Assembly (NCBI GenBank): GCA_044222225.1
Contig: JBGANR010000020.1
Span: forward strand, 1-64,000
DNA length: 64,000 nt
Direction: 5' to 3'
Source: JBGANR01 sp044222225
GTDB lineage: Bacteria; Actinomycetota; Actinomycetes; Mycobacteriales; Mycobacteriaceae
The notes under the pieces were generated by a model, which saw nothing but the letters and a program-made list of their open reading frames with translations, did not search any database and was not told where the DNA came from. Below, in pieces: positions 15,489-23,644 of the stretch. A program made the translations under genes and the position numbers. Within the stretch, counting starts at the first letter, position 1, and each line of letters starts with the position of its first letter.

Positions 15489-16561
15489 GCACCTCCGACG
15501 TCCAGGCCGTCGTCCTCGTCGGTGGGCAGGGGACGCGGCTGCGGCCGCTGACGCTGTCGGCGCCCAAGCCGATGCTGCCGACGGCCGGTGTGCCGTTCCT
15601 CACGCATCTGCTGTCGCGAATCCGCAAGGCGGGGATCACGCGCGTCGTACTCGGCACGTCCTTCCGGGCCGAGGTGTTCCGCGAGCACTTCGGCGACGGT
15701 TCCGAGCTCGGCATCGACCTGCGCTACGTGTTCGAGCCGCAACCTCTCGGCACCGGCGGCGGCATCCGCAACGTTCTCGACGAGGTCGACGCGGAGAACA
15801 TCGTCGTCTTCAACGGCGACGTGCTCGGCGGCACCGACATCGGCGCCGTCGTCGACACGCACGTCACCTCGGGTGCGGACGTCACGCTGCACCTCGTGCG
15901 GGTCGGCGATCCGCGCGCGTTCGGCTGCGTCCCGACGGACGCGGACGGCCGAGTCACGGCCTTCCTCGAGAAGACCCAGGATCCGCCGACGGACCAGATC
16001 AACGCCGGTTGCTACGTCTTCCGCCGCGAGATCATCGAGAAGATCCCCACCGGACGGCCGGTGTCGGTGGAACGCGAGGTGTTCCCGGCGCTGCTCACCG
16101 AGGGCCGCCACATCCAGGGTTATGTCGACGCCGCGTACTGGCGTGACATGGGCACCCCGGAGGACTTCGTCCGCGGCTCGGCAGACCTCGTCCGGGGCAT
16201 CGCCCCCTCGCCGGCGCTGCCGGGTGCGCGCGGTGAATCGCTTGTACACGACGGGGCGGGCATCGCGCCGGGTGTGCTGCTCATCGGCGGCACCGTCGTC
16301 GGTCGCGGCGCCGAGGTGGGTGCGGGCGCCCGGCTCGACGGTGCGGTCGTCTTCGACGGGGCCAAGATCGAGGCCGGGGCCGTCATCGAGCGCTCGATCA
16401 TCGGCTTCGGTGCGCGCATCGGGCCGCGGGCGCTGATCCGTGACGGCGTCATCGGCGACGGCGCCGACATCGGAGCGCGCTGCGAGCTGCTGCGTGGCGC
16501 CAGGGTGTGGCCCGGCGTGATGTTGCCCGACAACGGCGTGCGGTTCTCCTCCGACGTCTGA
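15485..16561 (+). CDS. manB: sugar-1-phosphate nucleotidyltransferase (mannose-1-P guanylyltransferase)
   Basis: 358 aa; ATG overlaps the wbbL stop by four bases. Nucleotidyltransferase signature V-V-L-V-G-G-Q-G-T-R-L-R-P-L-T with K-P-M-L-P (residues about 9-33), F-N-G-D-V as the metal-binding site, and a C-terminal left-handed beta-helix of hexapeptide repeats (G-A-E-V-G-A-G-A-R-L, I-G-F-G-A-R-I-G-P). It corresponds by position and sequence to M. tuberculosis Rv3264c, a GDP-mannose pyrophosphorylase named manB there. GDP-mannose would feed LAM, PIM and glycoprotein synthesis. Substrate specificity is taken from synteny; a glucose- or mannose-specific relative cannot be excluded. Confidence 0.8.
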   Translation: MSTSDVQAVVLVGGQGTRLRPLTLSAPKPMLPTAGVPFLTHLLSRIRKAGITRVVLGTSFRAEVFREHFGDGSELGIDLRYVFEPQPLGTGGGIRNVLDEVDAENIVVFNGDVLGGTDIGAVVDTHVTSGADVTLHLVRVGDPRAFGCVPTDADGRVTAFLEKTQDPPTDQINAGCYVFRREIIEKIPTGRPVSVEREVFPALLTEGRHIQGYVDAAYWRDMGTPEDFVRGSADLVRGIAPSPALPGARGESLVHDGAGIAPGVLLIGGTVVGRGAEVGAGARLDGAVVFDGAKIEAGAVIERSIIGFGARIGPRALIRDGVIGDGADIGARCELLRGARVWPGVMLPDNGVRFSSDV

Positions 16562-16625
16562 ATCCGCTTCCGACGTCTGGTCTGTACGCGGCGGTCGGGC
16601 CCGGCTTCCGGCCGGCCGCGGTGGG

Positions 16626-17279
16626 TCAGGCGTTCGGGTCGGCGGGCGCCTTCGCCGCGACGAGGAGCCCCTTGCCGAGGGGGAGGACGACGGGCAGCAG
16701 GGACTCGTCCTCGGCGACGATGCGCGCCGCCTCCCGCGCGGCGAGGCTGCCGGGGTCGCGCCGCTTCGGGTCGGCCGCGCCGCCGTCGGCGCCTGTGTTG
16801 TGGACGATGAGAATGCCGCCGGGGCGCAGCAGGCGCAGCGCGGCGACCACGTAGTCCGGCTGGTCGAGCGGCCGGGAGTCGATGAAGATGAGGTCGTAGG
16901 ACGCCTCGGACAGTCGCGGCAACACCTCGCGGGCGCGGCCGTTGATGAGGCGTGCGCGGCGCGCGGGGATGCCGGCGGCGGTGAACGACTGCCGTGCCGC
17001 GGCATGGTGTTCGGCCTCCGCGTCGATGCTGGTGAGCACGCCGTCGGTCATGCCGGAGAGCAGCCAGAGACCGCTGACGCCGCCGCCGGTGCCGATCTCG
17101 ACCACGGCGTGCGCGTCGACGGCGCGGGCGAGCATGGCCAGCGTCGCTCCGACGGCGGGGGTGACGGTCGGGGCGCCGAGGTCCTCGGCCCGCTCACGTG
17201 CGGCGAGCAGCGCCTCGTCCTCGACGATCGCCGCCTCGGCGAAGGCCGTCAGGTCGGGATCCGCAGGTGTTTCAGCCAC
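16626..17279 (-). CDS. O-methyltransferase family 3 protein
   Basis: 217 aa, typical for the family-3 (catechol/caffeoyl-CoA-like) SAM-dependent methyltransferases. Motif I is A-V-V-E-I-G-T-G-G-G-V-S-G-L-W-L-L (about 58-74), then S-I-D-A-E-A-E-H, D-L-I-F-I-D-S-R (metal-binding Asp) and V-H-N-T-G. Corresponds to M. tuberculosis Rv1220c, which is likewise divergent from sigE. The usual D-N at the second metal site reads H-N here. Physiological substrate not known. ATG start; promoter region shared with sigE. Confidence 0.8.
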   Translation of the reverse strand: MAETPADPDLTAFAEAAIVEDEALLAARERAEDLGAPTVTPAVGATLAMLARAVDAHAVVEIGTGGGVSGLWLLSGMTDGVLTSIDAEAEHHAAARQSFTAAGIPARRARLINGRAREVLPRLSEASYDLIFIDSRPLDQPDYVVAALRLLRPGGILIVHNTGADGGAADPKRRDPGSLAAREAARIVAEDESLLPVVLPLGKGLLVAAKAPADPNA

Positions 17280-17324
17280 GTGGTGACCTTATACGCCACG
17301 CAGCCCCGAGCGGGGCCGTCGGCT

Positions 17325-17350
17325 CTCAGGTAACACTCAGGACACTCAAA
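17325..17350 (+). promoter_or_regulatory. three phased direct repeats upstream of sigE (MprA-box-like)
   Basis: CTCAGG at 17325, CTCAGG at 17336 and CTCAAA at 17345, in one orientation and about one helical turn apart. In M. tuberculosis the response regulator MprA binds direct repeats of a CTCAG-type octamer upstream of sigE. The match is by eye and from memory of that motif. Confidence 0.45.
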
Positions 17351-17393
17351 TGCTCGCCATATCAACATGGGGTTGAGTGATGGTTACTCGCGG

Positions 17394-17419
17394 GGAATAC
17401 CGCCGAGTTCGACGGTGTT
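17394..17419 (+). promoter_or_regulatory. ECF-type promoter upstream of sigE
   Basis: GGAATA (17394-17399), 16 bp, then TGTT (17416-17419), close to the GGAAC-N16-CGTT consensus of SigE/SigH-class ECF promoters. It would give a leader of about 55 nt before the sigE ATG and allow autoregulation. Confidence 0.5.
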
Positions 17420-17479
17420 GGCTGTCGGTAGGCCGGGCTTGCACCCTGACGGTGCGGCGCGACACGGAAGGGATCTGGC

Positions 17480-18094
17480 ATGACGAGCATCGAGGGCGGC
17501 GGACGAACGGATGCGCAAGCCCTGCAGGGCACCGCGCGATTCGACGCGACCGGGGATGCCACGTTGATGCCGTCGTGGGAGGAACTCGTCGCGGAGCACG
17601 CCGACCGTGTCTACCGCTTGGCCTACCGGCTCTCGGGCGATCAGCAGGACGCCGAGGACCTCACCCAGGAGACGTTCATCCGGGTCTTCAAATCTCTGCA
17701 GTCCTACCAGCCCGGCACCTTCGAGGGCTGGCTGCACCGCATCACGACGAACCTGTTCCTGGACATGGTCCGGCGCCGGGCGCGGATCAGGATGGAGGCT
17801 CTGCCGGAGGACTACGACCGGGTGCGCAGCGACGACCCCGATCCCGAGCAGATCTACCACGACGCCAACCTCGACGCCGACCTGCAGCGGGCACTCGATG
17901 CGCTGGCTCCCGAGTTCCGCGCCGCGATCGTGCTCTGTGACATCGAGGGTCTCTCGTACGACGAGATCGCGACCACCCTGGGCGTCAAGCTCGGCACGGT
18001 GCGCAGTCGAATCCACCGTGGCCGGGCAGCTCTGCGCGAGCAGTTGGCGGCCGCAGGACACCATTCGATGCGCTCGGTGACAGCCGCGATCTGA
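17480..18094 (+). CDS. sigE: ECF sigma factor SigE
   Basis: 204 aa. Sigma-70 region 2 spans about residues 40-105 (L-V-A-E-H-A-D-R-V-Y-R-L-A-Y-R-L, D-A-E-D-L-T-Q-E-T-F-I-R-V-F and W-L-H-R-I-T-T-N-L). Region 4 spans about 135-190, including Y-D-E-I-A-T-T-L-G-V-K-L-G-T-V-R-S-R-I-H-R-G-R. The 35-residue N-terminal extension is typical of mycobacterial SigE, which controls the response to envelope and oxidative stress. ATG 17480 has AAGGGA upstream. The anti-sigma, protease and Tat genes follow in the standard order. Confidence 0.92.
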   Translation: MTSIEGGGRTDAQALQGTARFDATGDATLMPSWEELVAEHADRVYRLAYRLSGDQQDAEDLTQETFIRVFKSLQSYQPGTFEGWLHRITTNLFLDMVRRRARIRMEALPEDYDRVRSDDPDPEQIYHDANLDADLQRALDALAPEFRAAIVLCDIEGLSYDEIATTLGVKLGTVRSRIHRGRAALREQLAAAGHHSMRSVTAAI

Positions 18095-18206
18095 CGCGGA
18101 TCTGCGCCGCCTCGCCGGTGCCGAACAGCCCGGCTCCCCGAATTCCCTTGGGGCCGTTGGTGTCTCCGCGGGACCGCCGAAAGGATGAAATTCCGCGCTA
18201 CTGTGG

Positions 18207-18232
18207 GGAACTGATCGTGGGAGTGGGTCGTT
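18207..18232 (+). promoter_or_regulatory. ECF-type promoter in front of rseA
   Basis: GGAACT (18207-18212), exactly 16 bp, then CGTT (18229-18232): an essentially consensus ECF promoter inside the 205-bp sigE-rseA gap. The start site would be about 60 nt before the rseA ATG. SigE is the natural candidate, giving negative feedback through its anti-sigma factor. Confidence 0.65.
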
Positions 18233-18299
18233 AACTCTTTCGTGAGATCGAGTGGCGCCACGTCGGACGGCGTCCCGGAGGCAGGCGGAGGTGGAGTCG

Positions 18300-18707
18300 A
18301 TGACGATCGATGAGCGCGGTGATCGCCGCCGGTGGGCTTGGGTGCCCTCATCGATGATCTCGCCGAATCCGGACCACCGCCCCCCGGGCAGCGTCGGCGG
18401 TCGTCCCTTCCGATCGACGGAGCATCTCTCCACCGAGGCCGTCGCGGCATACGTCGACGGCGAACTGCCGATGGCGGCGTTTCAGCGCGCGGACGAGCAT
18501 CTGATCCGCTGTCCGCAGTGCCGCGCCGAGGTCGACGCGCAGCGCGCCGCGAGTACGCGGCTGCGCCAGTCCGGTGAGATCACGATCCCGGCGTCGTTGC
18601 TGGGGCAGCTGTCCCGGATTCCGCAGGAGGCCTCCCGTGGGCACCTCGACGCACCGGGCTTCCCCGTTCTGCCCGCCGACCAGCGCAACCGCCGACGCGG
18701 GCGCTGA
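18300..18707 (+). CDS. rseA: zinc-type anti-sigma factor RseA
   Basis: 135 aa from ATG 18300. The block F-R-S-T-E-H-L-S-T-E-A-V-A-A-Y-V-D-G-E-L-P-M is almost the same as in M. tuberculosis RseA. It is followed by the ZAS zinc motif H-L-I-R-C-P-Q-C (H-x3-C-x2-C) at about residues 64-71. RseA binds and inhibits SigE; in mycobacteria reduction of the Cys pair and phosphorylation with ClpC1P2 proteolysis release the sigma factor. The C-terminal 50 residues are basic and disordered. It has its own ECF promoter and lies directly before htrA. Confidence 0.88.
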   Translation: MTIDERGDRRRWAWVPSSMISPNPDHRPPGSVGGRPFRSTEHLSTEAVAAYVDGELPMAAFQRADEHLIRCPQCRAEVDAQRAASTRLRQSGEITIPASLLGQLSRIPQEASRGHLDAPGFPVLPADQRNRRRGR

Positions 18708-18837
18708 CACACGTCTGTCCCGAACGCACTCCGACGTGCTCGGTATCGGGGCGATGCGCGCGGGCCGGACTCGACGCGTCCGGTACGTTCGATGACGGTT
18801 CCCGCGGAACGCGGGGTGGGTGAGCGAAGGGACGGGA

Positions 18838-20319
18838 GTGTCGGACGCCGGTGATCCCAGTGCTGATACCGCAGTAGAAGACGTGACCTCCACCGCCGGT
18901 CCCCGCGCCGTGCCACCTGCCGTGGCCGCTGTTTTCGGACGGCCGTCGGGGGTCCGTGGATCGTTCGAGACGGCGTCGTACACGGCTGCCGGGCGCCGGA
19001 GCGGGGGGCTCGAGCCCGTCGTCGCTCCGCCGGATCCGATCCTCGCCGAAGCCTTCGGACGTCCGCCGGGAACCGCCGAATCGCTGCCGCGTGACCCGCA
19101 CGCTCGCTTCGGTGAGGAAGCCGAGGCCGAGCCCGAGTCGCCGTGGCGCGATCCCGAGGCGCCGGCGCTCCTCGGTGCGCCGGCCGTCGTCCGGGCGCTC
19201 GAGACGGCCGTTCCGCCGCCCGCGGCCAAGCTGACGGCGGGCGAGGTGTTCTTCGGGCGACGCATCACCTGGCAGGCGTACGTGATCCTCGGTGCTGCGG
19301 CGCTCGTCGTCGCGCTCGTCGGCGGTCTCATGGGCAGGATGACGGCCGAGGTCGTCGAGCCGCTGCACTCCGACAACGTGACTCTGGCGGCCCCCGCGCC
19401 TGGCGAAGCGCCGGCCACCGATGTCGAGCGCGTCGCCGCCGAGGCCGCGCGGTCGGTCGTCACGATCTACGTCGCCACCTCGTCGTCGCTGGAGACCGGC
19501 TCGGGCTCGGTCATCGACGAGCGCGGCTACGTCCTCACCAACAACCACGTCGTCGAGCGCGCCGCGACGAATCCCGACGCGAAACTGACCCTGCGCTTCG
19601 TCGACGGCACCGAGCGGCCGTGGCGGCTCGTCGGGCGGGACCCGACGTCCGACATCGCCGTCGTCAAGGTCGACGGCGTCGACAATCTCAAGGTCGCGAC
19701 GTTCGGCGACTCCGACGCGCTCAAGGTCGGGCAGCGGGTGGTCGCCATCGGCGCCCCGCGCGGGCTGACGACGACCGTCACCAGCGGCATCGTCAGCGCC
19801 GTTCGCCGGGCCGTCATCGGACCGACGGAGAATCCGGGCGACGTCCCGGCGGTACTCGACGCCGTGCAGACCGACGCGGCCGTCAACCCCGGCAACTCCG
19901 GTGGTCCGCTGCTGGATGCCGAGGCGCGGATCATCGGCGTCAACACCCTGGCGAAGACGACGTCCGGCGGCACCCAGGGACTCAACTTCGCCGTGCCGGC
20001 CAACTGGGCGCGGTCCGTCGCCGAGTCGCTCATCCGTGACGGCCGGATCACTCATCCGACGATCGGGGTGACGGCCCGAGACGTCACGAACGACACGGTC
20101 CGCGGCGCCGCGATCGCCGACGTCAAGAAGGATTCGCCGGGGGAGCGCGCCGGGTTGCGCGAGGGCGACGTCGTGGTGAAGTTCGGTTCGCGGGACGTCG
20201 CCGACGCCGCGGAGCTCATGGTGGCCGTGCGCACGTCGAAGGCGGACGCCGAGAGCGACGTCGAATACATCCGCGACGGCCGCCGGCTGACGACGAAGAT
20301 CACGCCCCGCTCGGAATGA
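18838..20319 (+). CDS. htrA: membrane-anchored HtrA-type serine protease
   Basis: 493 aa from GTG 18838, chosen because GAAGGGA lies just upstream; GTG 18820 is in frame. The N-terminal 140 residues are acidic, Pro-rich and cytoplasmic, then one membrane helix (about 146-165). The trypsin-like domain has the triad His237 (T-N-N-H-V-V), Asp272 (T-S-D-I-A-V-V-K) and Ser354 (G-N-S-G-G-P-L). A single PDZ domain follows (about 395-490, starting near P-T-I-G-V-T-A). It degrades or chaperones damaged proteins outside the membrane. Position after sigE-rseA matches Rv1223, a SigE-linked envelope-stress protease. Confidence 0.88.
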   Translation: MSDAGDPSADTAVEDVTSTAGPRAVPPAVAAVFGRPSGVRGSFETASYTAAGRRSGGLEPVVAPPDPILAEAFGRPPGTAESLPRDPHARFGEEAEAEPESPWRDPEAPALLGAPAVVRALETAVPPPAAKLTAGEVFFGRRITWQAYVILGAAALVVALVGGLMGRMTAEVVEPLHSDNVTLAAPAPGEAPATDVERVAAEAARSVVTIYVATSSSLETGSGSVIDERGYVLTNNHVVERAATNPDAKLTLRFVDGTERPWRLVGRDPTSDIAVVKVDGVDNLKVATFGDSDALKVGQRVVAIGAPRGLTTTVTSGIVSAVRRAVIGPTENPGDVPAVLDAVQTDAAVNPGNSGGPLLDAEARIIGVNTLAKTTSGGTQGLNFAVPANWARSVAESLIRDGRITHPTIGVTARDVTNDTVRGAAIADVKKDSPGERAGLREGDVVVKFGSRDVADAAELMVAVRTSKADAESDVEYIRDGRRLTTKITPRSE

Positions 20320-20362
20320 CGGCCGACCGACCGGTCGTCGTCGCGCGGGTACCCTGAGTCGC

Positions 20363-20791
20363 GTGTTCGCGAACATCGGCTGGGGCGAGATGGCCATCCT
20401 CGTAGTGGCCGGACTCGTCATTCTCGGACCCGAGCGACTGCCCGGCGCGGTCACGTGGACGATGCGATCCATCCGTCAGGCCAAGGACTACGCGACGGGC
20501 GCGACCGAGGGACTGCGCAAGGAGATGGGCAGCGACTTCGACGACCTGCGAGAGCCGATCGCCCAGCTCAACGAGCTGCGGCAGATGACGCCCCGCGCGA
20601 TCATCACCAAACATGTGTTCGACGGTGACGACCGTCAGATCCGCGATCTGGAGAAGAGCGCGACCTCGGTCGTCGGTGATGTCAAGGACGCTCTGGATCC
20701 GCACAAGCTCGTCGGCGGCGCGGCGGCGCCGAACATCCCGCCGCCGGCGCGGCGGGCGGTCGCGGTGCGGTTCGACCCGGACGCGACGTAG
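20363..20791 (+). CDS. tatB: Sec-independent translocase subunit TatB
   Basis: 142 aa from GTG 20363; TACCCT ends seven bases before it. TatB-type N-terminus: F-A-N-I-G-W-G-E-M-A-I-L-V-V-A-G-L-V-I-L-G-P-E-R-L-P forms the short membrane helix, hinge and start of the amphipathic helix (about 1-45), then a longer helical cytoplasmic part and a disordered tail. TatB recognises twin-arginine signal peptides together with TatC. It follows htrA as in M. tuberculosis (Rv1224). Confidence 0.88.
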   Translation: MFANIGWGEMAILVVAGLVILGPERLPGAVTWTMRSIRQAKDYATGATEGLRKEMGSDFDDLREPIAQLNELRQMTPRAIITKHVFDGDDRQIRDLEKSATSVVGDVKDALDPHKLVGGAAAPNIPPPARRAVAVRFDPDAT

Positions 20792-20813
20792 CCGCGATCG
20801 CTCGCCCTTGTCG

Positions 20814-21950
20814 TCAGCCGCGGCGCGTCGTGTCGATGCCCAGGCTCATGCCCGCGAGGCCGCGGCGGCGGACGGCCAGGCGGTCGGCGATCGCTCGCAG
20901 GGCGATGGCCGACTCGGATTCGGGATGGCCGATGACGACGGGGGTTCCGGAGTCGCCGCCTTCTCGTAGGACGGTCTCCAGCGGTACCGAGCCGAGCAGC
21001 GGCACGTCGGCGCCGACGGCCCGGCTGAGACGCTCGGAGACCTGCTGGCCGCCGCCCGCGCCGAAGGGCTCCATGCGGGTGCCGTCGGGCAGCGTCAGCC
21101 ACGACATGTTCTCGACGACGCCGAGCACGCGCTGGCGCGTCTGCAGCGCGATGGCGCCGGCGCGCTCGGCGACCTCGGCGGCGGCCTGCTGCGGCGTCGT
21201 CACCACGAGGATCTCGGAGCTGGGCAGGTACTGGGCCAGCGAGATCGCGATGTCGCCGGTGCCGGGCGGCAGGTCGAGGAGCAGGACGTCGAGATCGCCC
21301 CAGTAGACGTCGGTGAGGAACTGCCGCAGCGCGCGGTCGAGCATCGGCCCGCGCCACACGACCGGGACGTTGCCCTTGGTGAACTGTGCGACGGAGATGA
21401 ACCGGACGCCGTAGGCGATGGGCGGCATGATCATCGACTCGACGCGCGTCGGCGGTGCGTCGTTGCCCAGCATGCGCTGGATGGAATGGCCGTAGATGTC
21501 GGCGTCGAGCACTCCGACGGACAGGCCCTTCGCGGCGAGCGCGACGGCGAGGTTGACCGTGACGCTCGACTTGCCGACGCCGCCCTTACCGGACGCGACG
21601 GCGTACACCCTGGTCAAGGAACCGGGCTGAGAGAAGGGGATGACGGGCTCGGCGGCGTCGCCGCGCAGCGTGCGGCGCAGCTCGGCGCGCTGTTCGTCGT
21701 TCATGACGTCGAGTTCGACCCGGACCGTGCCCACTCCGGGGACGTCGGCCGCCGCCTTCATCACACGATCGGAGATCTGGGTGCGCATCGGGCAGCCGGA
21801 CGTCGTCAGGTAGACGGCCACGTCGACGCTGCCGTCGGGGTGAGCGGTGATCGACTTGAGCATGCCGATCTCGGTGATGGGCTTGCCGATCTCGGGGTCG
21901 ATGACCCCGGCCATCGCGGCGCGGATCGCGGCTTCGTCGGGTGCGGTCAC
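20814..21950 (-). CDS. mrp: Mrp/NBP35-type Fe-S cluster carrier P-loop ATPase
   Basis: 378 aa. GTG 21950 is chosen because TAGGGT lies seven bases upstream and the family's DUF59/MIP18 domain begins here (A-A-M-A-G-V-I-D-P-E-I-G-K-P-I). Residues about 110-370 are a deviant Walker A ATPase: A-S-G-K-G-G-V-G-K-S-S, then L-D-A-D-I-Y-G-H-S, and L-L-L-D-L-P-P-G-T-G-D. The usual C-x-x-C near the C-terminus is not obvious. Mrp proteins carry or insert Fe-S clusters. Converges with tatB and corresponds to Rv1229c. Confidence 0.85.
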   Translation of the reverse strand: MTAPDEAAIRAAMAGVIDPEIGKPITEIGMLKSITAHPDGSVDVAVYLTTSGCPMRTQISDRVMKAAADVPGVGTVRVELDVMNDEQRAELRRTLRGDAAEPVIPFSQPGSLTRVYAVASGKGGVGKSSVTVNLAVALAAKGLSVGVLDADIYGHSIQRMLGNDAPPTRVESMIMPPIAYGVRFISVAQFTKGNVPVVWRGPMLDRALRQFLTDVYWGDLDVLLLDLPPGTGDIAISLAQYLPSSEILVVTTPQQAAAEVAERAGAIALQTRQRVLGVVENMSWLTLPDGTRMEPFGAGGGQQVSERLSRAVGADVPLLGSVPLETVLREGGDSGTPVVIGHPESESAIALRAIADRLAVRRRGLAGMSLGIDTTRRG

Positions 21951-21987
21951 TCGTTCGACCCTACCGGTGGCCTCGCGGCCGCCGGTG

Positions 21988-22935
21988 TCACGGCCACTTC
22001 GGGGGCGGCGGCAGGCAGAAGATGACGCAGGGCGGCTTCGGCTTCGCACTCGACGACGGCGGCTGCTTGGGCTTCGTGCTCGACGGCTTCGACGAGGACG
22101 ACGACGGCGTCGACTCCGGGGCCGGACGGCGCGTGCGATCGCCGGGCGTCGGGACGACGCCGGTGGCATACGCGGCGGCCCAGGTCAGCACGTCGTGCAC
22201 GTAGTCGGCGGAATGGTTGTAGGTGAAGACGGCCCGGTTCTGCTCGGGCTCCCCGGTGAGGTCGCGGGCTGCGGCGCAGAGATAGCGCGCGGCGGCGAAG
22301 GTCGCGTCGAAGGCGTTCTGCGGATCGGTCCTGCCGTCGCCGTTGGCGTCGACGCCCCACCGGTTCCAGGTCCCGGGCATGAACTGCATCGGGCCGACGG
22401 CGCGGTCGTACTCCTTGTCGTCGTCGAAACGTCCGCCGTCGGTGTCGCGGACGACCTCGTGTCCGGGCAGATGGCCGTCGAGCCGGGGGCCGCGGATCGG
22501 GGTGAGCGTGGTGCCCGAGTCGTCGACGTTGCCGCTCGACGCGTGGCCGGACTCGATGCGGCCGATCCCCGCCAGCAGATACCAGGGGATGACGCAGCCC
22601 TCGCCTTTCGCGCGTTCGGCCGCCAGCTTGTACGCGTTCAGGACGATTCCGGGGATGCCGAGCGGGCCGTCCGGAATGCCGACGGCGCGCCGCCGTTCGA
22701 CGGGGACGGGTGCGGGGCGGCTCGGGCGCGGGGCGGGCGGCCGGAGGACCGGTGCACGTCGCGCCGCCGGAGGGGTGACGACGACGGCGTCGGCGGCTGA
22801 GGGAACGGCGACGGCGGCGGCGACCGGTGCTTCGAGGGAGTCGGGTGAGGCGCTTGCGCTGACGGACGAGAGGACCGTCGTTCCGACGAGCGCGGCCCCG
22901 ATGATTCCGATGAGTCCTCGCCCGCCAAGTCTCAT
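21988..22935 (-). CDS. secreted lytic transglycosylase
   Basis: 315 aa from ATG 22935. A signal peptide is visible (residues 1-29, ending V-S-A-S-A). It is followed by a Pro/Ala-rich spacer with R-P-x-P repeats, then an MltB/SLT-like catalytic region (about 105-250) with G-I-G-R-I-E-S-G-H (catalytic Glu), A-V-G-P-M-Q-F-M-P-G-T-W and A-A-A-R-Y-L-C. A Ser/Lys/Pro-rich tail ends in a pair of cysteines. It cleaves peptidoglycan glycan strands. Corresponds in position to M. tuberculosis Rv1230c. Confidence 0.8.
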   Translation of the reverse strand: MRLGGRGLIGIIGAALVGTTVLSSVSASASPDSLEAPVAAAVAVPSAADAVVVTPPAARRAPVLRPPAPRPSRPAPVPVERRRAVGIPDGPLGIPGIVLNAYKLAAERAKGEGCVIPWYLLAGIGRIESGHASSGNVDDSGTTLTPIRGPRLDGHLPGHEVVRDTDGGRFDDDKEYDRAVGPMQFMPGTWNRWGVDANGDGRTDPQNAFDATFAAARYLCAAARDLTGEPEQNRAVFTYNHSADYVHDVLTWAAAYATGVVPTPGDRTRRPAPESTPSSSSSKPSSTKPKQPPSSSAKPKPPCVIFCLPPPPKWP

Positions 22936-23052
22936 CCCGCGCGTCCTCCCCACAGACGACCGATTAACGTGACCCAGGGTACAGATATCTTCGGCCATGT
23001 CTATAGGCACATGGTGCCGCCGCCGACGTCGCGGCCTCACCGGCCCCGTGCG

Positions 23053-23550
23053 TCACTTGCGTCCCGAACGGTCCTCTCGCTGGTCGTACGCGAGCTCGTC
23101 GCGCAGTTCCTCCAGCTCGCGACGCAGCCAGTCGCGGGTCGCGACCTCGCCCAGCGCCAGCCGGACGGCGGCGAGCTCGCGGGCCAGGAACTCGGTGTCG
23201 GCCTTCGTCTGCTCGGCGCGCTGCCGGTCCTCTTCGAGCGCGATGCGGTCGCGATTCTCCTGCCGATTCTGGGCGAGCAGGATGAGCGGTGCGGCGTAGG
23301 CCGCCTGCGTCGAGAAGGCGAGGTTGAGCAGGATGAAGGGGTACGGGTCCCATCGCTGACTCACCCAGAGGATGTTGAGGGCGATCCAGACGATGACGAA
23401 GATCGTCTGCATCGCGAGATATCGTCCGGTACCGAGGAAGCGCGCGACGCTCTCGGCGTACTGACCGACGATGTCGGCGTTGAACCGGAAGCGCGGGCCC
23501 CGCCGCGAACTCGGTTGATCGAGGTGCCGTCCGCCGCGCTCCTTGGCCAT
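23053..23550 (-). CDS. DUF1003 membrane protein
   Basis: 165 aa. Two membrane helices (about 44-62, T-I-F-V-I-V-W-I-A-L-N-I-L-W, and 71-90, P-F-I-L-L-N-L-A-F-S-T-Q-A-A-Y-A-A-P-L-I-L) with the D-P-Y-P-F-I-L-L-N block between them define DUF1003. A long charged coiled coil (about 95-160) follows. The ATG directly follows the stop of the 24-codon upstream frame, and its ribosome site (GGGAGG) lies inside that frame. Likely co-expressed with the MgtE_N/CBS gene upstream, as Rv1231c-Rv1232c. Function unknown; a link with divalent cations is inferred from context. Confidence 0.85.
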   Translation of the reverse strand: MAKERGGRHLDQPSSRRGPRFRFNADIVGQYAESVARFLGTGRYLAMQTIFVIVWIALNILWVSQRWDPYPFILLNLAFSTQAAYAAPLILLAQNRQENRDRIALEEDRQRAEQTKADTEFLARELAAVRLALGEVATRDWLRRELEELRDELAYDQREDRSGRK

Positions 23551-23625
23551 TTAGGCGTCCTCCCGATCGTCGTGGCGCGGCTTGGTCCGCTGCATGCGGG
23601 AGAGGGCGTCGAAGACTCGGGGCAT
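23551..23625 (-). CDS. 24-residue small ORF, translationally coupled on both sides
   Basis: ATG at 23625 begins one base after the stop of the MgtE_N/CBS gene, and its TAA (23551-23553) abuts the ATG of the DUF1003 gene. The peptide starts M-P-R-V-F-D-A-L and ends D-D-R-E-D-A, the same six residues that end the upstream protein. Each junction carries GGGAGG eight to nine bases before the next ATG, within a duplicated 16-bp segment. The frame fills the gap exactly and is arginine-rich. No homologue recognised; it may be a coupling leader or a real microprotein. Confidence 0.5.
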   Translation of the reverse strand: MPRVFDALSRMQRTKPRHDDREDA

Positions 23626-23644
23626 CTCAGGCGTCCTCCCGATC
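23553..23644. repeat. 16-bp direct repeat carrying ribosome site and gene end
   Basis: AGGCGTCCTCCCGATC occurs at 23553-23568 and again at 23629-23644, 76 bp apart. On the minus strand each copy reads as the end of an ORF with an embedded GGGAGG for the following gene, so it looks like a duplicated gene-junction module. Confidence 0.7.

Noticed and set aside
16551..16579. Repeat CCGACGTCTG at the end of manB and just after it
   Set aside because: Ten bases, probably a chance or slippage duplication; no frame or hairpin depends on it.
23553..23644. Repeat pair that might be read as a minimal CRISPR or phage att site
   Set aside because: Only two copies, inside coding junctions, and the shared sequence is explained as gene end plus ribosome site. 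No cas genes or integrase are present.
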